Below are positions 8,190 to 18,018 of a DNA stretch of 64,000 nucleotides, piece by piece. The notes under the pieces were generated by a model that was not told the origin of the DNA, ran no database searches, and worked only from the letters and a program-made list of their open reading frames with translations. The first letter of the stretch is position 1. Every line of letters begins with the position of its first letter. A program made the translations under genes and the position numbers. Source of the DNA: Pseudomonas fluorescens (lineage in GTDB: Bacteria; Pseudomonadota; Gammaproteobacteria; Pseudomonadales; Pseudomonadaceae); assembly GCF_902497895.1 (NCBI RefSeq), contig NZ_CABVHQ010000001.1, positions 1 through 64,000 of the forward strand, written 5' to 3'.

Positions 8190-11100
8190 TTAGGCGTCGA
8201 CCTGGGTCCATTGCTTGCTCAAACGTTTATCGGAGATCGGCACCTTGGTCCCTAGCTGCTGGGCAAACAGTGAAACCCGGTATTCCTCGAGCCACCAGCG
8301 ATACAGTTCCAGCTGCGGATCGCGCTTGCCTTCCTGGGCGTGTTTGCTGGCCCGCGCCTGATACTGCGCCCATAACCCCGCCAGTTCGGTGCTCCAGACC
8401 CGGTCCTTCTGTACCTGGCTTGGCAGTTTCTCCAGACGCAACTCGATGGCCTTGAGGAAACGCGGCAGTTCCTTGAACCAGACCGCCGGGGTTTCGCGGA
8501 CAAATCCCGGATACACCAGCTGACTCAATTGTTGCTTGATGTCATTGAGGGCCACGGCCTGGGCCAGGTCGATCTTGCCCTTGAAGCGTTTTTGCAGACC
8601 GTGCCAGAGCTTGAGCGTCTCCAGGGTCAATTTCGCCAGGCGCTCGGCGTGCTCGGTCCAGCCGCCCCGCTTGCGCTCGGCCAACGCAGCCAGGCCGGCG
8701 CCATCGCGCGGCAGAGTGGCTTCGCCATCGAGAATGCAACTGTCGAGGCTGGCCAGCAGAATGTCTTCCACCAGGCTGTCGATACGCCCCAGCTCGCGGT
8801 ACATCAGCCCCAGCTCGGTCAGCCCGGGCAGCTTGCCACGGAGGAATTTCGCCGGCTCGGCCAGTTGCTGCATCAGCAAACGCTGCAAGGCCCGACGATG
8901 CTGGAACTCGGCCTCGGCGGCGGTGGAGAAGCGTCCTTCCTTGACCGTGCCGTTCTCTTCCACCAGTGCCGGATAAACCGTCATCGACAGCCCGGCGATC
9001 TTCTGCTGGGTCTTTTCGGCCACCGCGGCGAAGACTTTGGCCTCTACCGGCTGCTGGCTTTTCGCGGTTTGCGGCACGGCCAACGCGGCCTGGCTGGCCT
9101 CGGCGAAACGCGCGGTCAGTTCGGCCAGGTCGCGGCCTTCGCCAAGGAACTTGCCGTCGCCGTCGACGATTTCCAGGTTCATCCGCAAATGCCCATCGAC
9201 CTGCTGAGCCGCTTCGGCCCAGGCTTCGTCACTGACCCGGGCACCGGTCATGCGCAGCAACTCACGGCCCAGGGCCTGAGGCAACGAACCCTCGGCAAAG
9301 GTCATGCGCTGCAATGCGGCTTTGACAAAGTCCGGCACCGGTACGAAGTTCTTGCGCAGGGCCTTGGGCAGGTTGCGCACCAAGGCGATGCATTTGGCCT
9401 CGATTACCCCCGGCACCAGCCATTCCAGACGCTCGGACGGTAGCGCCGGCAGCAACGGCGCCGGCACCCGCAAGGTCACGCCATCGCGTGGGTGATTGGG
9501 CTCGAAGTGATAACTCAAGGCCAGCGCCAGATCGCCCAGGTGCAAGGTATCCGGGTAATGCGCGGCGGTGACTTCACTGGCTTCGCGAGCCAGCACGTCT
9601 TCTTCGCGCATCACCAGCAGTTGCGGGTCTTTCTGGCTGTGGATGCGGTACCAGCTGTCGAAGGTCGCGGTCTGGTGAATATCGGCCGGCAAGCGGGCGT
9701 CATAGAAAGCGAACAGGGTTTCTTCGTCGGCGAGGATGTCGCGGCGGCGAGCCTTGGCTTCCAGTTCGTCGAGTTGTTCCAGCAGTTGTGCATTGGCGGT
9801 CAGGCACTTGGCCCGGGACTGGATTTCCCCGCGCACCAGGCCTTCACGAATAAACATCTCACGGGACAGCACCGGGTCGATCGGGCCGTAATGCACCGGC
9901 CGGCGACCGACCACGATCAGCCCGAACAAGGTGATCTGCTCAAAGGCCACAACCTGGCCGCGCTTCTTCTCCCAATGGGGTTCGAAGTGGTTTTTCTTGA
10001 TCAAATGCCCGGCCAGCGGCTCGATCCAGTCCGGCTCGATCTTCGCTACCATCCGCGCATAGAGCTTGGTGGTTTCCACCAGTTCGGCGGCCATCAGCCA
10101 TTGCGGACGCTTTTTACCCAGCCCCGATGACGGGTGAATCCAGAAGCGTCGTTGCCGGGCACCGAGGTAGTCGCCGTCTTCGGTCTTCTGGCCGATCTGG
10201 CTGAGCAGACCGGAGAGCACGGCTTTGTGCAGTTTCGGGTAGTCCGCCGGTTCTTTATTGAGGCTCAGCTGCATGTCGCGGCAGATCAGGCTCAACTGCC
10301 GATGGGAATCACGCCACTCGCGCAAGCGCAGGTAGTTGAGGAAATGCTTCCGGCACCAGTTGCGCAGCGGGCTGGCAGTCAGGGCCTGGCGTTGTTCTTC
10401 AAAACCGCGCCACAGATTGACCAGCCCGGCGAAGTCCGAGTCGACGTCCTTCCACTGGGCATGGGCCTGATCGGCGGCCTGCTGACGCTCCGGCGGACGC
10501 TCGCGCGGGTCCTGGATCGACATGGCACTGGCGACGATCAAGACTTCCTGCAGGCTGCCGAGGTTCGCGGCTTCGAGCAACATGCGGCCCATGCGCGGGT
10601 CCACCGGCAGCCGCGCCAGTTGCCGACCCAAGGGGGTCAACTGACTCTCGCGATCCACCGCCGAGAGCTCTTGCAGCAGGTTGAAACCATCGCTGATGGC
10701 CTTGCCGTCCGGTGGCTCGATAAACGGGAAATCGGTGATCTCGCCCAGGCGCAGATGCAACATCTGGAGGATTACGGCTGCCAGGTTGGTGCGCAGAATT
10801 TCCGGATCGGTGAATTCCGGCCGGCCGATAAAATCCTCTTCTGCGTACAGGCGAATACAGATACCTGGCTCGACCCGCCCGCAACGGCCCTTGCGCTGGT
10901 TGGCGCTGGCCTGGGAAATGGCTTCGATCGGCAGGCGCTGGACCTTGGCGCGGTAGCTGTAGCGGCTGATCCGCGCGGTGCCGCTGTCGATCACGTAACG
11001 AATGCCCGGCACCGTCAGCGAGGTTTCCGCGACGTTGGTCGCCAGCACTACGCGGCGCCCCGGGTGAGACTGGAAAATCCGCTGCTGCTCGGCCGGCGAC

Positions 11101-12101
11101 AGCCGTGCGTACAGCGGCAGGATTTCGGTGTGCTTGAGCTGGGCTTTGCGCAGCATGTCGGCGGCGTCGCGTATCTCTCGTTCGCCGGGCAGGAACACCA
11201 GCACATCACCGGGGCTGCGACGTTCGCTGCGTTCAAAAGCGGCAATTTCGTCGAGGGTGGCGAGGATCGCCTGATCCACGGTCAAGTCGTCTTCGACCCG
11301 GTTGCCCTCTTCGTCCTGCTCCAGGGTCAGCGGTCGATACCAGGTGTCCACCGCAAAGGTCCGGCCCGAGACTTCGACGATCGGCGCATCGTTGAAGTGC
11401 TTGGAGAAGCGTTCCAGGTCGATGGTTGCCGAGGTGATGATGACCTTCAGGTCCGGGCGACGCGGCAGCAGGGTTTTCAGGTAGCCGAGCAGGAAGTCGA
11501 TGTTCAGGCTGCGTTCGTGGGCTTCGTCGACGATGATCGTGTCGTAGCGTTCGAGGTAGCGGTCGTTCTGGGTTTCCGCCAGCAGAATGCCGTCGGTCAT
11601 CAGTTTGATCAGGGTGTTGGAATCGCTCTGATCCTCGAAACGCACCTGATAGCCGACCAGCGCGCCCAGTGGCGTCGCCAGTTCTTCCGCGACCCGGCTC
11701 GCGACACTCCGCGCAGCGATACGGCGCGGCTGGGTGTGGCCGATCAGGCCGTACTGGCCGCGACCGATTTCCAGGCAGATTTTCGGCAATTGGGTGGTTT
11801 TACCCGAACCGGTTTCACCGGCAATGATCAGAACCTGATGCTTGAGCAGCGCCGCCTTGATTTCGTCGCGCTTGGCGGCGATCGGCAGGCTGTCGTCATA
11901 ACGAATCAGCGGCAGGCTGGCACGCCGCGCCACCACCCGATCACAGGACGCCTGCGCGCGCTCGACCCACTGCGCCAGCTTGGCCTCGTCGGGTTTCTTG
12001 CGCAGCTCGAGCAACTGCCGCCGCAACCGGTGGCGGTCGGCAAGCATGGCGTGATCGAGGTTTTTCAGCAGTTGATCGATAGCAGGCGGTTGGTCAGTCA
12101 T
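8190..12101 (-). CDS. hrpA: ATP-dependent RNA helicase HrpA (DEAH box)
   Basis: This 1303-residue cytoplasmic RNA helicase matches the length of E. coli HrpA. Walker A GETGSGKT is at 95-102, the DEAH box at 192-195, then SAT, followed by the second RecA domain with QRKGRCGR. HA2/OB-type modules and the long HrpA-specific C-terminal domain (DUF3418 region) follow. The homologue is implicated in resolving stalled ribosomes and processing mRNA. The ATG at 12101 gives the normal N-terminus. A 688-codon antisense frame covers its 5' half but is a codon-bias artefact. aceK lies upstream on the same strand behind a REP pair. Confidence 0.95.
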   Translation of the reverse strand: MTDQPPAIDQLLKNLDHAMLADRHRLRRQLLELRKKPDEAKLAQWVERAQASCDRVVARRASLPLIRYDDSLPIAAKRDEIKAALLKHQVLIIAGETGSGKTTQLPKICLEIGRGQYGLIGHTQPRRIAARSVASRVAEELATPLGALVGYQVRFEDQSDSNTLIKLMTDGILLAETQNDRYLERYDTIIVDEAHERSLNIDFLLGYLKTLLPRRPDLKVIITSATIDLERFSKHFNDAPIVEVSGRTFAVDTWYRPLTLEQDEEGNRVEDDLTVDQAILATLDEIAAFERSERRSPGDVLVFLPGEREIRDAADMLRKAQLKHTEILPLYARLSPAEQQRIFQSHPGRRVVLATNVAETSLTVPGIRYVIDSGTARISRYSYRAKVQRLPIEAISQASANQRKGRCGRVEPGICIRLYAEEDFIGRPEFTDPEILRTNLAAVILQMLHLRLGEITDFPFIEPPDGKAISDGFNLLQELSAVDRESQLTPLGRQLARLPVDPRMGRMLLEAANLGSLQEVLIVASAMSIQDPRERPPERQQAADQAHAQWKDVDSDFAGLVNLWRGFEEQRQALTASPLRNWCRKHFLNYLRLREWRDSHRQLSLICRDMQLSLNKEPADYPKLHKAVLSGLLSQIGQKTEDGDYLGARQRRFWIHPSSGLGKKRPQWLMAAELVETTKLYARMVAKIEPDWIEPLAGHLIKKNHFEPHWEKKRGQVVAFEQITLFGLIVVGRRPVHYGPIDPVLSREMFIREGLVRGEIQSRAKCLTANAQLLEQLDELEAKARRRDILADEETLFAFYDARLPADIHQTATFDSWYRIHSQKDPQLLVMREEDVLAREASEVTAAHYPDTLHLGDLALALSYHFEPNHPRDGVTLRVPAPLLPALPSERLEWLVPGVIEAKCIALVRNLPKALRKNFVPVPDFVKAALQRMTFAEGSLPQALGRELLRMTGARVSDEAWAEAAQQVDGHLRMNLEIVDGDGKFLGEGRDLAELTARFAEASQAALAVPQTAKSQQPVEAKVFAAVAEKTQQKIAGLSMTVYPALVEENGTVKEGRFSTAAEAEFQHRRALQRLLMQQLAEPAKFLRGKLPGLTELGLMYRELGRIDSLVEDILLASLDSCILDGEATLPRDGAGLAALAERKRGGWTEHAERLAKLTLETLKLWHGLQKRFKGKIDLAQAVALNDIKQQLSQLVYPGFVRETPAVWFKELPRFLKAIELRLEKLPSQVQKDRVWSTELAGLWAQYQARASKHAQEGKRDPQLELYRWWLEEYRVSLFAQQLGTKVPISDKRLSKQWTQVDA

Positions 12102-12170
12102 CAGGTACGCAAAAGTCGTCTAGTGGTGCAGGGGGCGGATTGTCGCAGATTTTACGACCTCTGCGCGGCC

Positions 12171-12265
12171 GATCGCGAGCAAGCTCGCTCCCACACTTGA
12201 TTGCGTCGAGATCAAATTTTGCGACCGACACACATCCAATGTGGGAGCGAGCTTGCTCGCGATCG
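12171..12265. repeat. REP pair of the GAGCAAGCTCGCTCCCAC type
   Basis: This inverted pair is of a second REP class, with arms GATCGCGAGCAAGCTCGCTC and its complement, like the GIII class described in P. fluorescens SBW25. It lies between hrpA and aceK. The same class recurs at 24377-24476. Confidence 0.85.
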
Positions 12266-12287
12266 ATTGCGCAGCAATCGCAGAGAA

Positions 12288-14009
12288 CTACTCGTTATCC
12301 AACCCCTTGCGCCGATACGGGAACACATCGATCACCTTGCCAGCGCGAATCGCTGCTTGCAGGCCTTTCCAGTAATCGGCGTTGTACAGCTCGCCGTGCA
12401 GTTCATCGAACAGCCGCCGCTGCCCTGCGTCGGCGAACAGGAAGGGCGGGAACTCCTCGGGGAACACATCATGCGGCCCGATCGAGTACCACGGCTCCGA
12501 AGACATCTCATCTTCCGGGGTACGCGGGGCCGGGATGTGGCGGAAGTTGGCTTCGGTCAGGAAGCAGATTTCGTCGTAGTCATAGAACACCACCCGGCCG
12601 TGCCGGGTAACGCCGAAGTTCTTCAGCAGCATGTCGCCGGGGAAGATGTTCGCCGCCGCCAGTTGCTTGATCGCCAGGCCGTAATCCTCCAGCGCTTCAC
12701 GCACCTGCGCGTCGTTGGCGTTTTCCAGGTACATGTTCAACGGCGTCATCCGGCGCTCGGTCCAGCAGTGGCGGATCAGCACCGTGTCGCCTTCGACCTC
12801 CACCGTTTTCGCCGCCACTTCCAGCAGCTCGGCCAGGCACGCCGGTTCGAACTTGCTCAGGGGGAAACGGAAGTCGGCGAACTCCTGGGTATCGGCCATG
12901 CGCCCGACCCGGTCGACGCTTTTTACCAGGCGATACTTTTCGATTACCGTCGCGCGGTCGACGTTTTTCGACGGCGCAAATCGGTCCTTGATGATTTTGA
13001 ATACGGTGTTGAAGCCTGGCAAGGTGAACACGCTCATGACCATGCCACGCACACCCGGGGCCATGATGAACTGGTCGTCGGTGTTGGCCAGGTGATTGAT
13101 CAACGAGCGGTAGAACTCGGACTTGCCGTGCTTGTAGAAACCGATCGAGGTGTACAGCTCGGCGATGTGCTTGCCCGGCAGGATACGCTTGAGAAAGCCG
13201 ATAAACTCGGCCGGCACCGGCACATCGACCATGAAATACGAACGGGTGAAGGAGAAGATGATCGACACATCCGCCTCATCGGTGATCAACGCATCGATCT
13301 GAATCCCGCGGCCTTCTCGGTGCAGAAAGGGAATCACCAATGGCCATTGCTCGTCGTGGGTATAGATGCGTCCCACCAGGTAGGCGCCCTTGTTGCGGTA
13401 GAGCACCGAGGAAAACAGCTCGACCGCCAGCTCCGGGTCCTTGCAGACCCAATCCGGCAGGTTCTCGCGCAACTGCGCTTCGAGCCGGCGCAGGTCGCCA
13501 GGCAAATCGGCATAGGGCTCGCTGAAGCTGTAGTCGACGAAGATCTGCTCGAGCATGCTCGACAGTTCGCCCTCGGGCTTATAGATACGGGTTTGCGCCG
13601 CACGGGCCCGACGCAGGCTTGGCCGAGTGGTGTGGATAAACATGCAGCCGTCGCTGATCAGGTCGTGGCGGAACAGCCCGCAGAACGCCGAGTTGTACCA
13701 GGTCTCGGACAGTTCATCGTCGAACCGCAGGTCGATCAGGCTGATGTAGGCGCTTTTCACCAGCGGCCAGTAGGTAACGTCCAGCATGGCCTCGCCGTCA
13801 AAGGCCTGGTGCAGTCGAGCGACCACTTCACTGACTTTTTCTTCATAGAGGTTGATCCGCGCCGCCGAGGCGACCTGCGCCTCCTGCCACTGCGCCTGCT
13901 CGAACCGCGCCCGGGCGCCGTCGGTGATCTGACGGAAATGCTCGCGGTAATTGTCGAAGCCATCGAGGATCATTCGGGCGATATCGGCGGCTGGCCATTG
14001 CTGCGGCAT
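12288..14009 (-). CDS. aceK: isocitrate dehydrogenase kinase/phosphatase
   Basis: This 573-residue bifunctional enzyme phosphorylates and dephosphorylates isocitrate dehydrogenase, switching carbon between the TCA cycle and the glyoxylate shunt. The nucleotide-binding segment [17 protein letters not shown] and the following VFKIIKDRF are diagnostic. So is the kinase-like [11 protein letters not shown] region (Asp-Asp residues). The length agrees with AceK (about 575). I placed the start at ATG 14009 (MPQQWPAAD...), which has an AGAGG ribosome site, instead of the 27-residue longer frame. As in other pseudomonads it is not next to aceA or aceB. Confidence 0.94.
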   Translation of the reverse strand: MPQQWPAADIARMILDGFDNYREHFRQITDGARARFEQAQWQEAQVASAARINLYEEKVSEVVARLHQAFDGEAMLDVTYWPLVKSAYISLIDLRFDDELSETWYNSAFCGLFRHDLISDGCMFIHTTRPSLRRARAAQTRIYKPEGELSSMLEQIFVDYSFSEPYADLPGDLRRLEAQLRENLPDWVCKDPELAVELFSSVLYRNKGAYLVGRIYTHDEQWPLVIPFLHREGRGIQIDALITDEADVSIIFSFTRSYFMVDVPVPAEFIGFLKRILPGKHIAELYTSIGFYKHGKSEFYRSLINHLANTDDQFIMAPGVRGMVMSVFTLPGFNTVFKIIKDRFAPSKNVDRATVIEKYRLVKSVDRVGRMADTQEFADFRFPLSKFEPACLAELLEVAAKTVEVEGDTVLIRHCWTERRMTPLNMYLENANDAQVREALEDYGLAIKQLAAANIFPGDMLLKNFGVTRHGRVVFYDYDEICFLTEANFRHIPAPRTPEDEMSSEPWYSIGPHDVFPEEFPPFLFADAGQRRLFDELHGELYNADYWKGLQAAIRAGKVIDVFPYRRKGLDNE

Positions 14010-14127
14010 AGAAAAACCTCTGAGGGATGGTTCTTGGCATTTGAGGGCTGAGCTTAGAGGGCTAGTGTTACGCAACGCAACCATTGCCATGCGTCACACT
14101 TGCGCGCCAATCAAGGAAGGAACAGCC

Positions 14128-15067
14128 GTGAACCCCGTCGATATCCTGCGCCTGCTGTCATTGGCCGCCATCTGGGGCGCGAGCTTCCTGTTCATGCGCA
14201 TCATCGCCCCAGTGATTGGCACTATCCCCATCGCCTTCTTTCGGGTATCGATTGCCGCCAGCGGATTGCTGGTGATCCTCGCGCTGATGCGTATCAGCTG
14301 GGATTTTCGCCGCAAGTTCAAGACGGTGCTACTGCTCGGGGTAATCAACTCGGGGATTCCGGCGACTATGTATTCGGTGGCGGCCCAGGTATTGCCCGCC
14401 GGCTACTCGGCGATCTTCAACGCGACGATGCCGCTGATGGGGGTGTTGATTGGCGGGGTGTTCTTCAGCGAAAAACTTTCTCCGGCGAAGATGGGGTGTG
14501 CCTTGGATTGTTCGGGGTTGGCATTCTGACCCGCGCCGGTCCCATGGCCTTCAACCTGGAGCTGCTGATGGGCGCCCTCGCCTGCCTGCTCGCGACCACC
14601 TGTTACGGCTTCGCCGGTTTCCTCGCCCGCCGCTGGCTCGATCAGCAAGGCGGGCTCGACAGTCGCCTGTCGGCGCTGGGCAGCATGCTCGGCGCGACGC
14701 TGTTTCTGTTGCCGCTGTTCGGTTACGAAAAGATCGCAGCCTGCGGCAGCTCCTACAGACGGCGGGGTGTCATGTCATTCCGCAGCCCGTAGGAGCTGCC
14801 GCAGGCTGCGATCTTTTCGGCGGCGGTTAGACCGTGTGCACCGCCTTTGCGTACATCCTGTTCTTCCGTTTGCTCAGCTCGATCGGCCCGGTCAAATCGA
14901 TGACCGTGACCTTCATGATCCCGCCGTTCGGCGTGCTCTGGGGCGCGTTGTTTCTCGATGAACCCTTGTCCATGGCTCATGTGTATGGCGGAGTGTTGAT
15001 CGCCGGAGCGTTGTGGTTGGTGCTCAAACCGACGGTGGCGAAGGTATCGAAGGTGGTTGCCCGGTAG
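14128..15067 (+). pseudogene. DMT/EamA-family transporter, disrupted by a frameshift and a REPIN
   Basis: The gene starts at GTG 14128 behind AAGGAAGG and codes for a 10-helix drug/metabolite transporter, but in three pieces. Piece 1 (to about 14490) reads MNPVDILRLLSLAAIWGASF and then hits TGA at 14527-14529 after an apparent 4-base loss near AAGATGGGGTG. Piece 2 (frame shifted) continues VCLGLFGVGILTRAGP to LLPLFGY at 14726. A REPIN (14728-14817) then replaces roughly 25-30 residues that relatives have here. Piece 3 (14834-15067, a third frame) resumes at VCTAFAYILFFRLLSS and ends normally. An active transporter is very unlikely. The intact EamA gene at 15205 is a different paralogue. Confidence 0.9.
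14728..14817. repeat. REPIN inside the broken transporter gene
   Basis: This 90-base element runs from AAAAGATCGCAGCC to GGCTGCGATCTTTT. Both arms and the loop closely match the REPIN at 16576-16665. It interrupts coding sequence, whereas nearly all other REPINs here are intergenic. Confidence 0.92.
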
Positions 15068-15074
15068 GTCCTTG

Positions 15075-15168
15075 AAAGATCGCAGCCTGCGGCAGCTCCT
15101 ACGCCGATCGCATACACCCGTTATGGATGTACGCAAAACCCGTAGGAGCTGCCGCAGGCTGCGATCTT
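15075..15168. repeat. REPIN
   Basis: Inverted REP arms flank a loop containing the near-palindrome TACACC...GGATGTAC. It starts 8 bases after the stop of the broken transporter and lies between it and the convergent EamA gene. Confidence 0.85.
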
Positions 15169-15204
15169 GGCAATCTCCCTTGCACAGCAAATCTGTTGAT
15201 AACC

Positions 15205-16164
15205 TCAACCCGCCGCGACCCGCACCCGCCGAGCCCTCAACCCGGCCATCAGCGATGGCCCCAGGGCGACCAGTGCCGAGCCGAGCACCACCAGTACCGC
15301 ACCGCCATAACCCAGGCCATTGATCTGCTCAGCCTGCACGTACTCAGGCCAGAGCCAGGCGGCCAGCGCCACCGCGCCGAAGGTCACCAGCGGCGTGATG
15401 GCCAGGGTCGCGCTGACCCGCGAGGCCTCCCAATGCGCCAGGGCTTCGGCAAAGGCGCCGTAGGCGATCAGGGTATTCAAACAGCAAGCGAGCAGCAGCC
15501 AGCCTTGCAGCGGACTCAGTTGCAACGCCTCCAGGGGATGCACCCAAGGGGTCAGCAGCAGCGCGCAAAACAGGTAGATCACCATCATCACCTGAAATGA
15601 ATTCCACACCGTGAGCAATTGCTTCTGCCCCAGGGCATAAAAGGTCCAGACCGTCGACGCCGCCAGCACCAGCAAGACGCCAGCGGTGTAATCGCTCAGC
15701 GAGGTCAACAGTTCAATCAGGCGCTGATTGAAAAATAGCCCGAAGCCGATCAACAGCACCAGCAAACCCATGCCCTGGCCCAGGCTGAAGCGTTCCTTGA
15801 ACACAAACAGACTGGCAATCAGCAACAGGACCGGCCCCACTTGCACCACCAACTGCGCGGTGCCTGCGCTGAGCAGGTTCAGGCCCATCAGGTACAGCAC
15901 GTAGTTGCCCACCAGCCCCAGGACTGCTATCAACACCAGCCAGCCACCCTTCGGGCCGAGCACTCGCCAACTCGGCAAGCGCTTGACCGTCGCCAGGTAA
16001 ATGAACAGCAACCCACCGGACACTGTCAGTCGATACCAGGTCACCGTGACCGGGTCCATCACCAGCAACACCTGCTTGAGTTTGATCGGCAAGATCCCCC
16101 ACAGCAGCGCGGTCAGCAAGGCCAGGAACAAGCCATAAACCCAGCGACCGGACGAAATATGCAT
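15205..16164 (-). CDS. EamA-family (DMT) transporter
   Basis: This 319-residue integral membrane protein has ten predicted helices in two EamA repeats (start ...GLFLALLTALLWGILPI; second repeat from about residue 160, ...LLVLAASTVWTFYALGQ). Relatives export metabolites, amino acids or drugs; the substrate is unknown. Start ATG 16164 is preceded by a GGGGT ribosome site and gives a normal N-terminus, so the 11-residue upstream extension was dropped. The C-terminus ends in a basic tail (RARRVRVAAG), as expected for a cytoplasmic end. Confidence 0.85.
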   Translation of the reverse strand: MHISSGRWVYGLFLALLTALLWGILPIKLKQVLLVMDPVTVTWYRLTVSGGLLFIYLATVKRLPSWRVLGPKGGWLVLIAVLGLVGNYVLYLMGLNLLSAGTAQLVVQVGPVLLLIASLFVFKERFSLGQGMGLLVLLIGFGLFFNQRLIELLTSLSDYTAGVLLVLAASTVWTFYALGQKQLLTVWNSFQVMMVIYLFCALLLTPWVHPLEALQLSPLQGWLLLACCLNTLIAYGAFAEALAHWEASRVSATLAITPLVTFGAVALAAWLWPEYVQAEQINGLGYGGAVLVVLGSALVALGPSLMAGLRARRVRVAAG

Positions 16165-16371
16165 GCAAACCCCAAAGCCAGACGACGAGAAAATCATTCT
16201 AGGCCTGGACGGTCCCTCTACACAGTTACAGTTTGGGACCAGCCGCTAACAAGACTGTGCTGGTCGCAAGGTGATATTAGCGATGAGCCACTGATCGGAA
16301 GGCCAGGCGCCTCCGGGAATTCGGACATAGTCTGAGATCGAGGTACCACAACCTTTTCAGGAGATCCCGCT

Positions 16372-16563
16372 ATGTTCAGCATGCGCGCACAAGACCCTGC
16401 CCCCTCCATTCACTTTCGTTGTGGTCGGATCTGTCGCGTCAATGGGGAGTTGTATTTCAGCACCCGAGAAAACACCCTGGAAGGCCCGTTCAATGACCAG
16501 GATCATGCCGAACAGGAGATCCGGGCTTATATCGAGCGGGTGCAGGCGCGTACCGACGAATGA
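16372..16563 (+). CDS. small conserved protein (probably DUF6316 family)
   Basis: This 63-residue soluble protein follows an excellent AGGAG site 9 bases before ATG. The core CRVNGELYFSTRENTLEGPF followed by an acidic helix is a pattern I associate with Pseudomonas DUF6316 proteins; the assignment is from memory. The function is unknown. It stands alone between the EamA gene, which diverges from it, and a REPIN. Confidence 0.6.
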   Translation: MFSMRAQDPAPSIHFRCGRICRVNGELYFSTRENTLEGPFNDQDHAEQEIRAYIERVQARTDE

Positions 16564-16575
16564 CCGTGGTGACAT

Positions 16576-16665
16576 AAAAGATCGCAGCCTTCGGCAGCTC
16601 CTACAGACGGCGGGGTGTCATGCCGTTCCGCAGCCCGTAGGAGCTGCCGAAGGCTGCGATCTTTT
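16576..16665. repeat. REPIN, sister copy of the one at 14728
   Basis: This 90-base element has the same loop as 14728-14817 apart from a few bases near its centre. Its arms carry TTCGG/CCGAA in place of TGCGG/CCGCA, a paired change that keeps the hairpin intact. Confidence 0.92.
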
Positions 16666-16730
16666 CGGCCGCGCACCAGACTCGATTACTCGATTAGAAG
16701 AGCGCTACAACACTAACCGCCTGGCGCAGA

Positions 16731-17915
16731 TTATCGCACCGCCTCAAACAACCCCGTAGCCCCCATCCCGCCCCCCACGCACATGGTCACCACGCCGTAA
16801 CGCAGGTTGCGCCGCTGCAGTTCGCGCACTAGATGCCCGACCTGACGCGAGCCGGTCATGCCGAATGGGTGACCGATGGAAATCGAGCCGCCATTGACGT
16901 TGTATTTCTGGTTGTCGATTTCCAGCCGATTACGGCTGTACAGGCACTGCGAGGCGAAGGCTTCGTTGAGTTCCCAGAGATCAATATCGGCCACCTGCAA
17001 GCCCTTGGCCTTGAGCAGCTTGGGCACCGAAAACACCGGACCGATGCCCATCTCGTCCGGTTCGCAACCGGCGACAGTGAAACCACGGAAAAATGCCCGG
17101 GGCTTGAGGCCCAGTTCCAGGGCTTTTTCCAGGCTCATCACCAGGGTCATCGACGCGCCATCGGACAGCTGCGAGGAGTTGCCCGCGGTGACCGAACCGT
17201 CTTGGGCAAACACTGGCTTCAACCCGGCCAGGCTTTGCAGGGTGGTATCCGGGCGATTGCAGTCATCACGGTCGACGACGCCGTCGACGATCTGCACCTG
17301 ACCGGTGGTTTTGTCTTCGACTGCGTATTTCACCGCCATCGGCACGATTTCATCATCGAACAACCCGGCGGCCTGGGCCTGGGCGGTGCGCTGCTGACTT
17401 TGCAGGGCGTACAGGTCCTGCTCTTCGCGGCTGACGCCATAGCGGCGGGCGACTATTTCGGCGGTCTGACCCATGGGAAAGTAAATGCCCGGCACCTGCT
17501 CCTGGAGCAGCGGGTTGATCAGGTTGTCGGTGTTGACGCTCTTCATGGTCAGGCTGATGGACTCGACGCCACCGGCAATGATGATGTCGCTGCAACCGGA
17601 AGCGATCTGGTTGGCGGCAATGGCAATCGCCTGCAAACCCGAAGAGCAGAAACGGTTGAGGGTCATGCCGGCGGTGCCGGTGCCCAGTTTCGATAACACC
17701 GCGACGTTGCGGCCGATGTTGTAACCCTGGGCGCCTTCATTGGAACCGGCGCCGACGATGCAATCCTCGACGCTGGCCGGGTCGATGCCGTTGCGGGTCA
17801 GCAGTGCATTGACGCAATGGGCAGCCATGTCATCCGGACGGGTCCGGTTGAACTTGCCACGAAAGGATTTGGCCAGACCTGTGCGCACACTATCGACGAT
17901 CACCACTTCACGCAT
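16731..17915 (-). CDS. thiolase (acetyl-CoA C-acetyltransferase family)
   Basis: This 394-residue thiolase interconverts acyl-CoA plus acetyl-CoA and 3-ketoacyl-CoA. The nucleophile is Cys90 (FCSSGLQA), and the catalytic His349 (GHPFGMTGSR) and Cys379 (CVGGGMGA) are present, as is the WELNEAFA motif. The length is standard. Start ATG 17915 with GAGGT upstream gives the canonical MREVVIVDSVRTG N-terminus. No fadB or other beta-oxidation gene is adjacent, so I cannot tell a degradative (FadA-like) from a biosynthetic role. Confidence 0.9.
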   Translation of the reverse strand: MREVVIVDSVRTGLAKSFRGKFNRTRPDDMAAHCVNALLTRNGIDPASVEDCIVGAGSNEGAQGYNIGRNVAVLSKLGTGTAGMTLNRFCSSGLQAIAIAANQIASGCSDIIIAGGVESISLTMKSVNTDNLINPLLQEQVPGIYFPMGQTAEIVARRYGVSREEQDLYALQSQQRTAQAQAAGLFDDEIVPMAVKYAVEDKTTGQVQIVDGVVDRDDCNRPDTTLQSLAGLKPVFAQDGSVTAGNSSQLSDGASMTLVMSLEKALELGLKPRAFFRGFTVAGCEPDEMGIGPVFSVPKLLKAKGLQVADIDLWELNEAFASQCLYSRNRLEIDNQKYNVNGGSISIGHPFGMTGSRQVGHLVRELQRRNLRYGVVTMCVGGGMGATGLFEAVR

Positions 17916-18018
17916 GGCATACCTCATTGTTGTTGTCGGGTTGGAAGTGGACTGAGCATAAATCCACCCTATTACCGACCGCGACAATCATTCACCCCGC
18001 GTATGCATAACCATCGGC

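Noticed and set aside
10134..14051. Very long open frames on the plus strand opposite hrpA and aceK (10134-12200 and 12201-14051)
   Set aside because: They lie antisense to two certain genes, lack family features and have the His/Gln/Arg-rich composition produced by GC-biased codons read in reverse.
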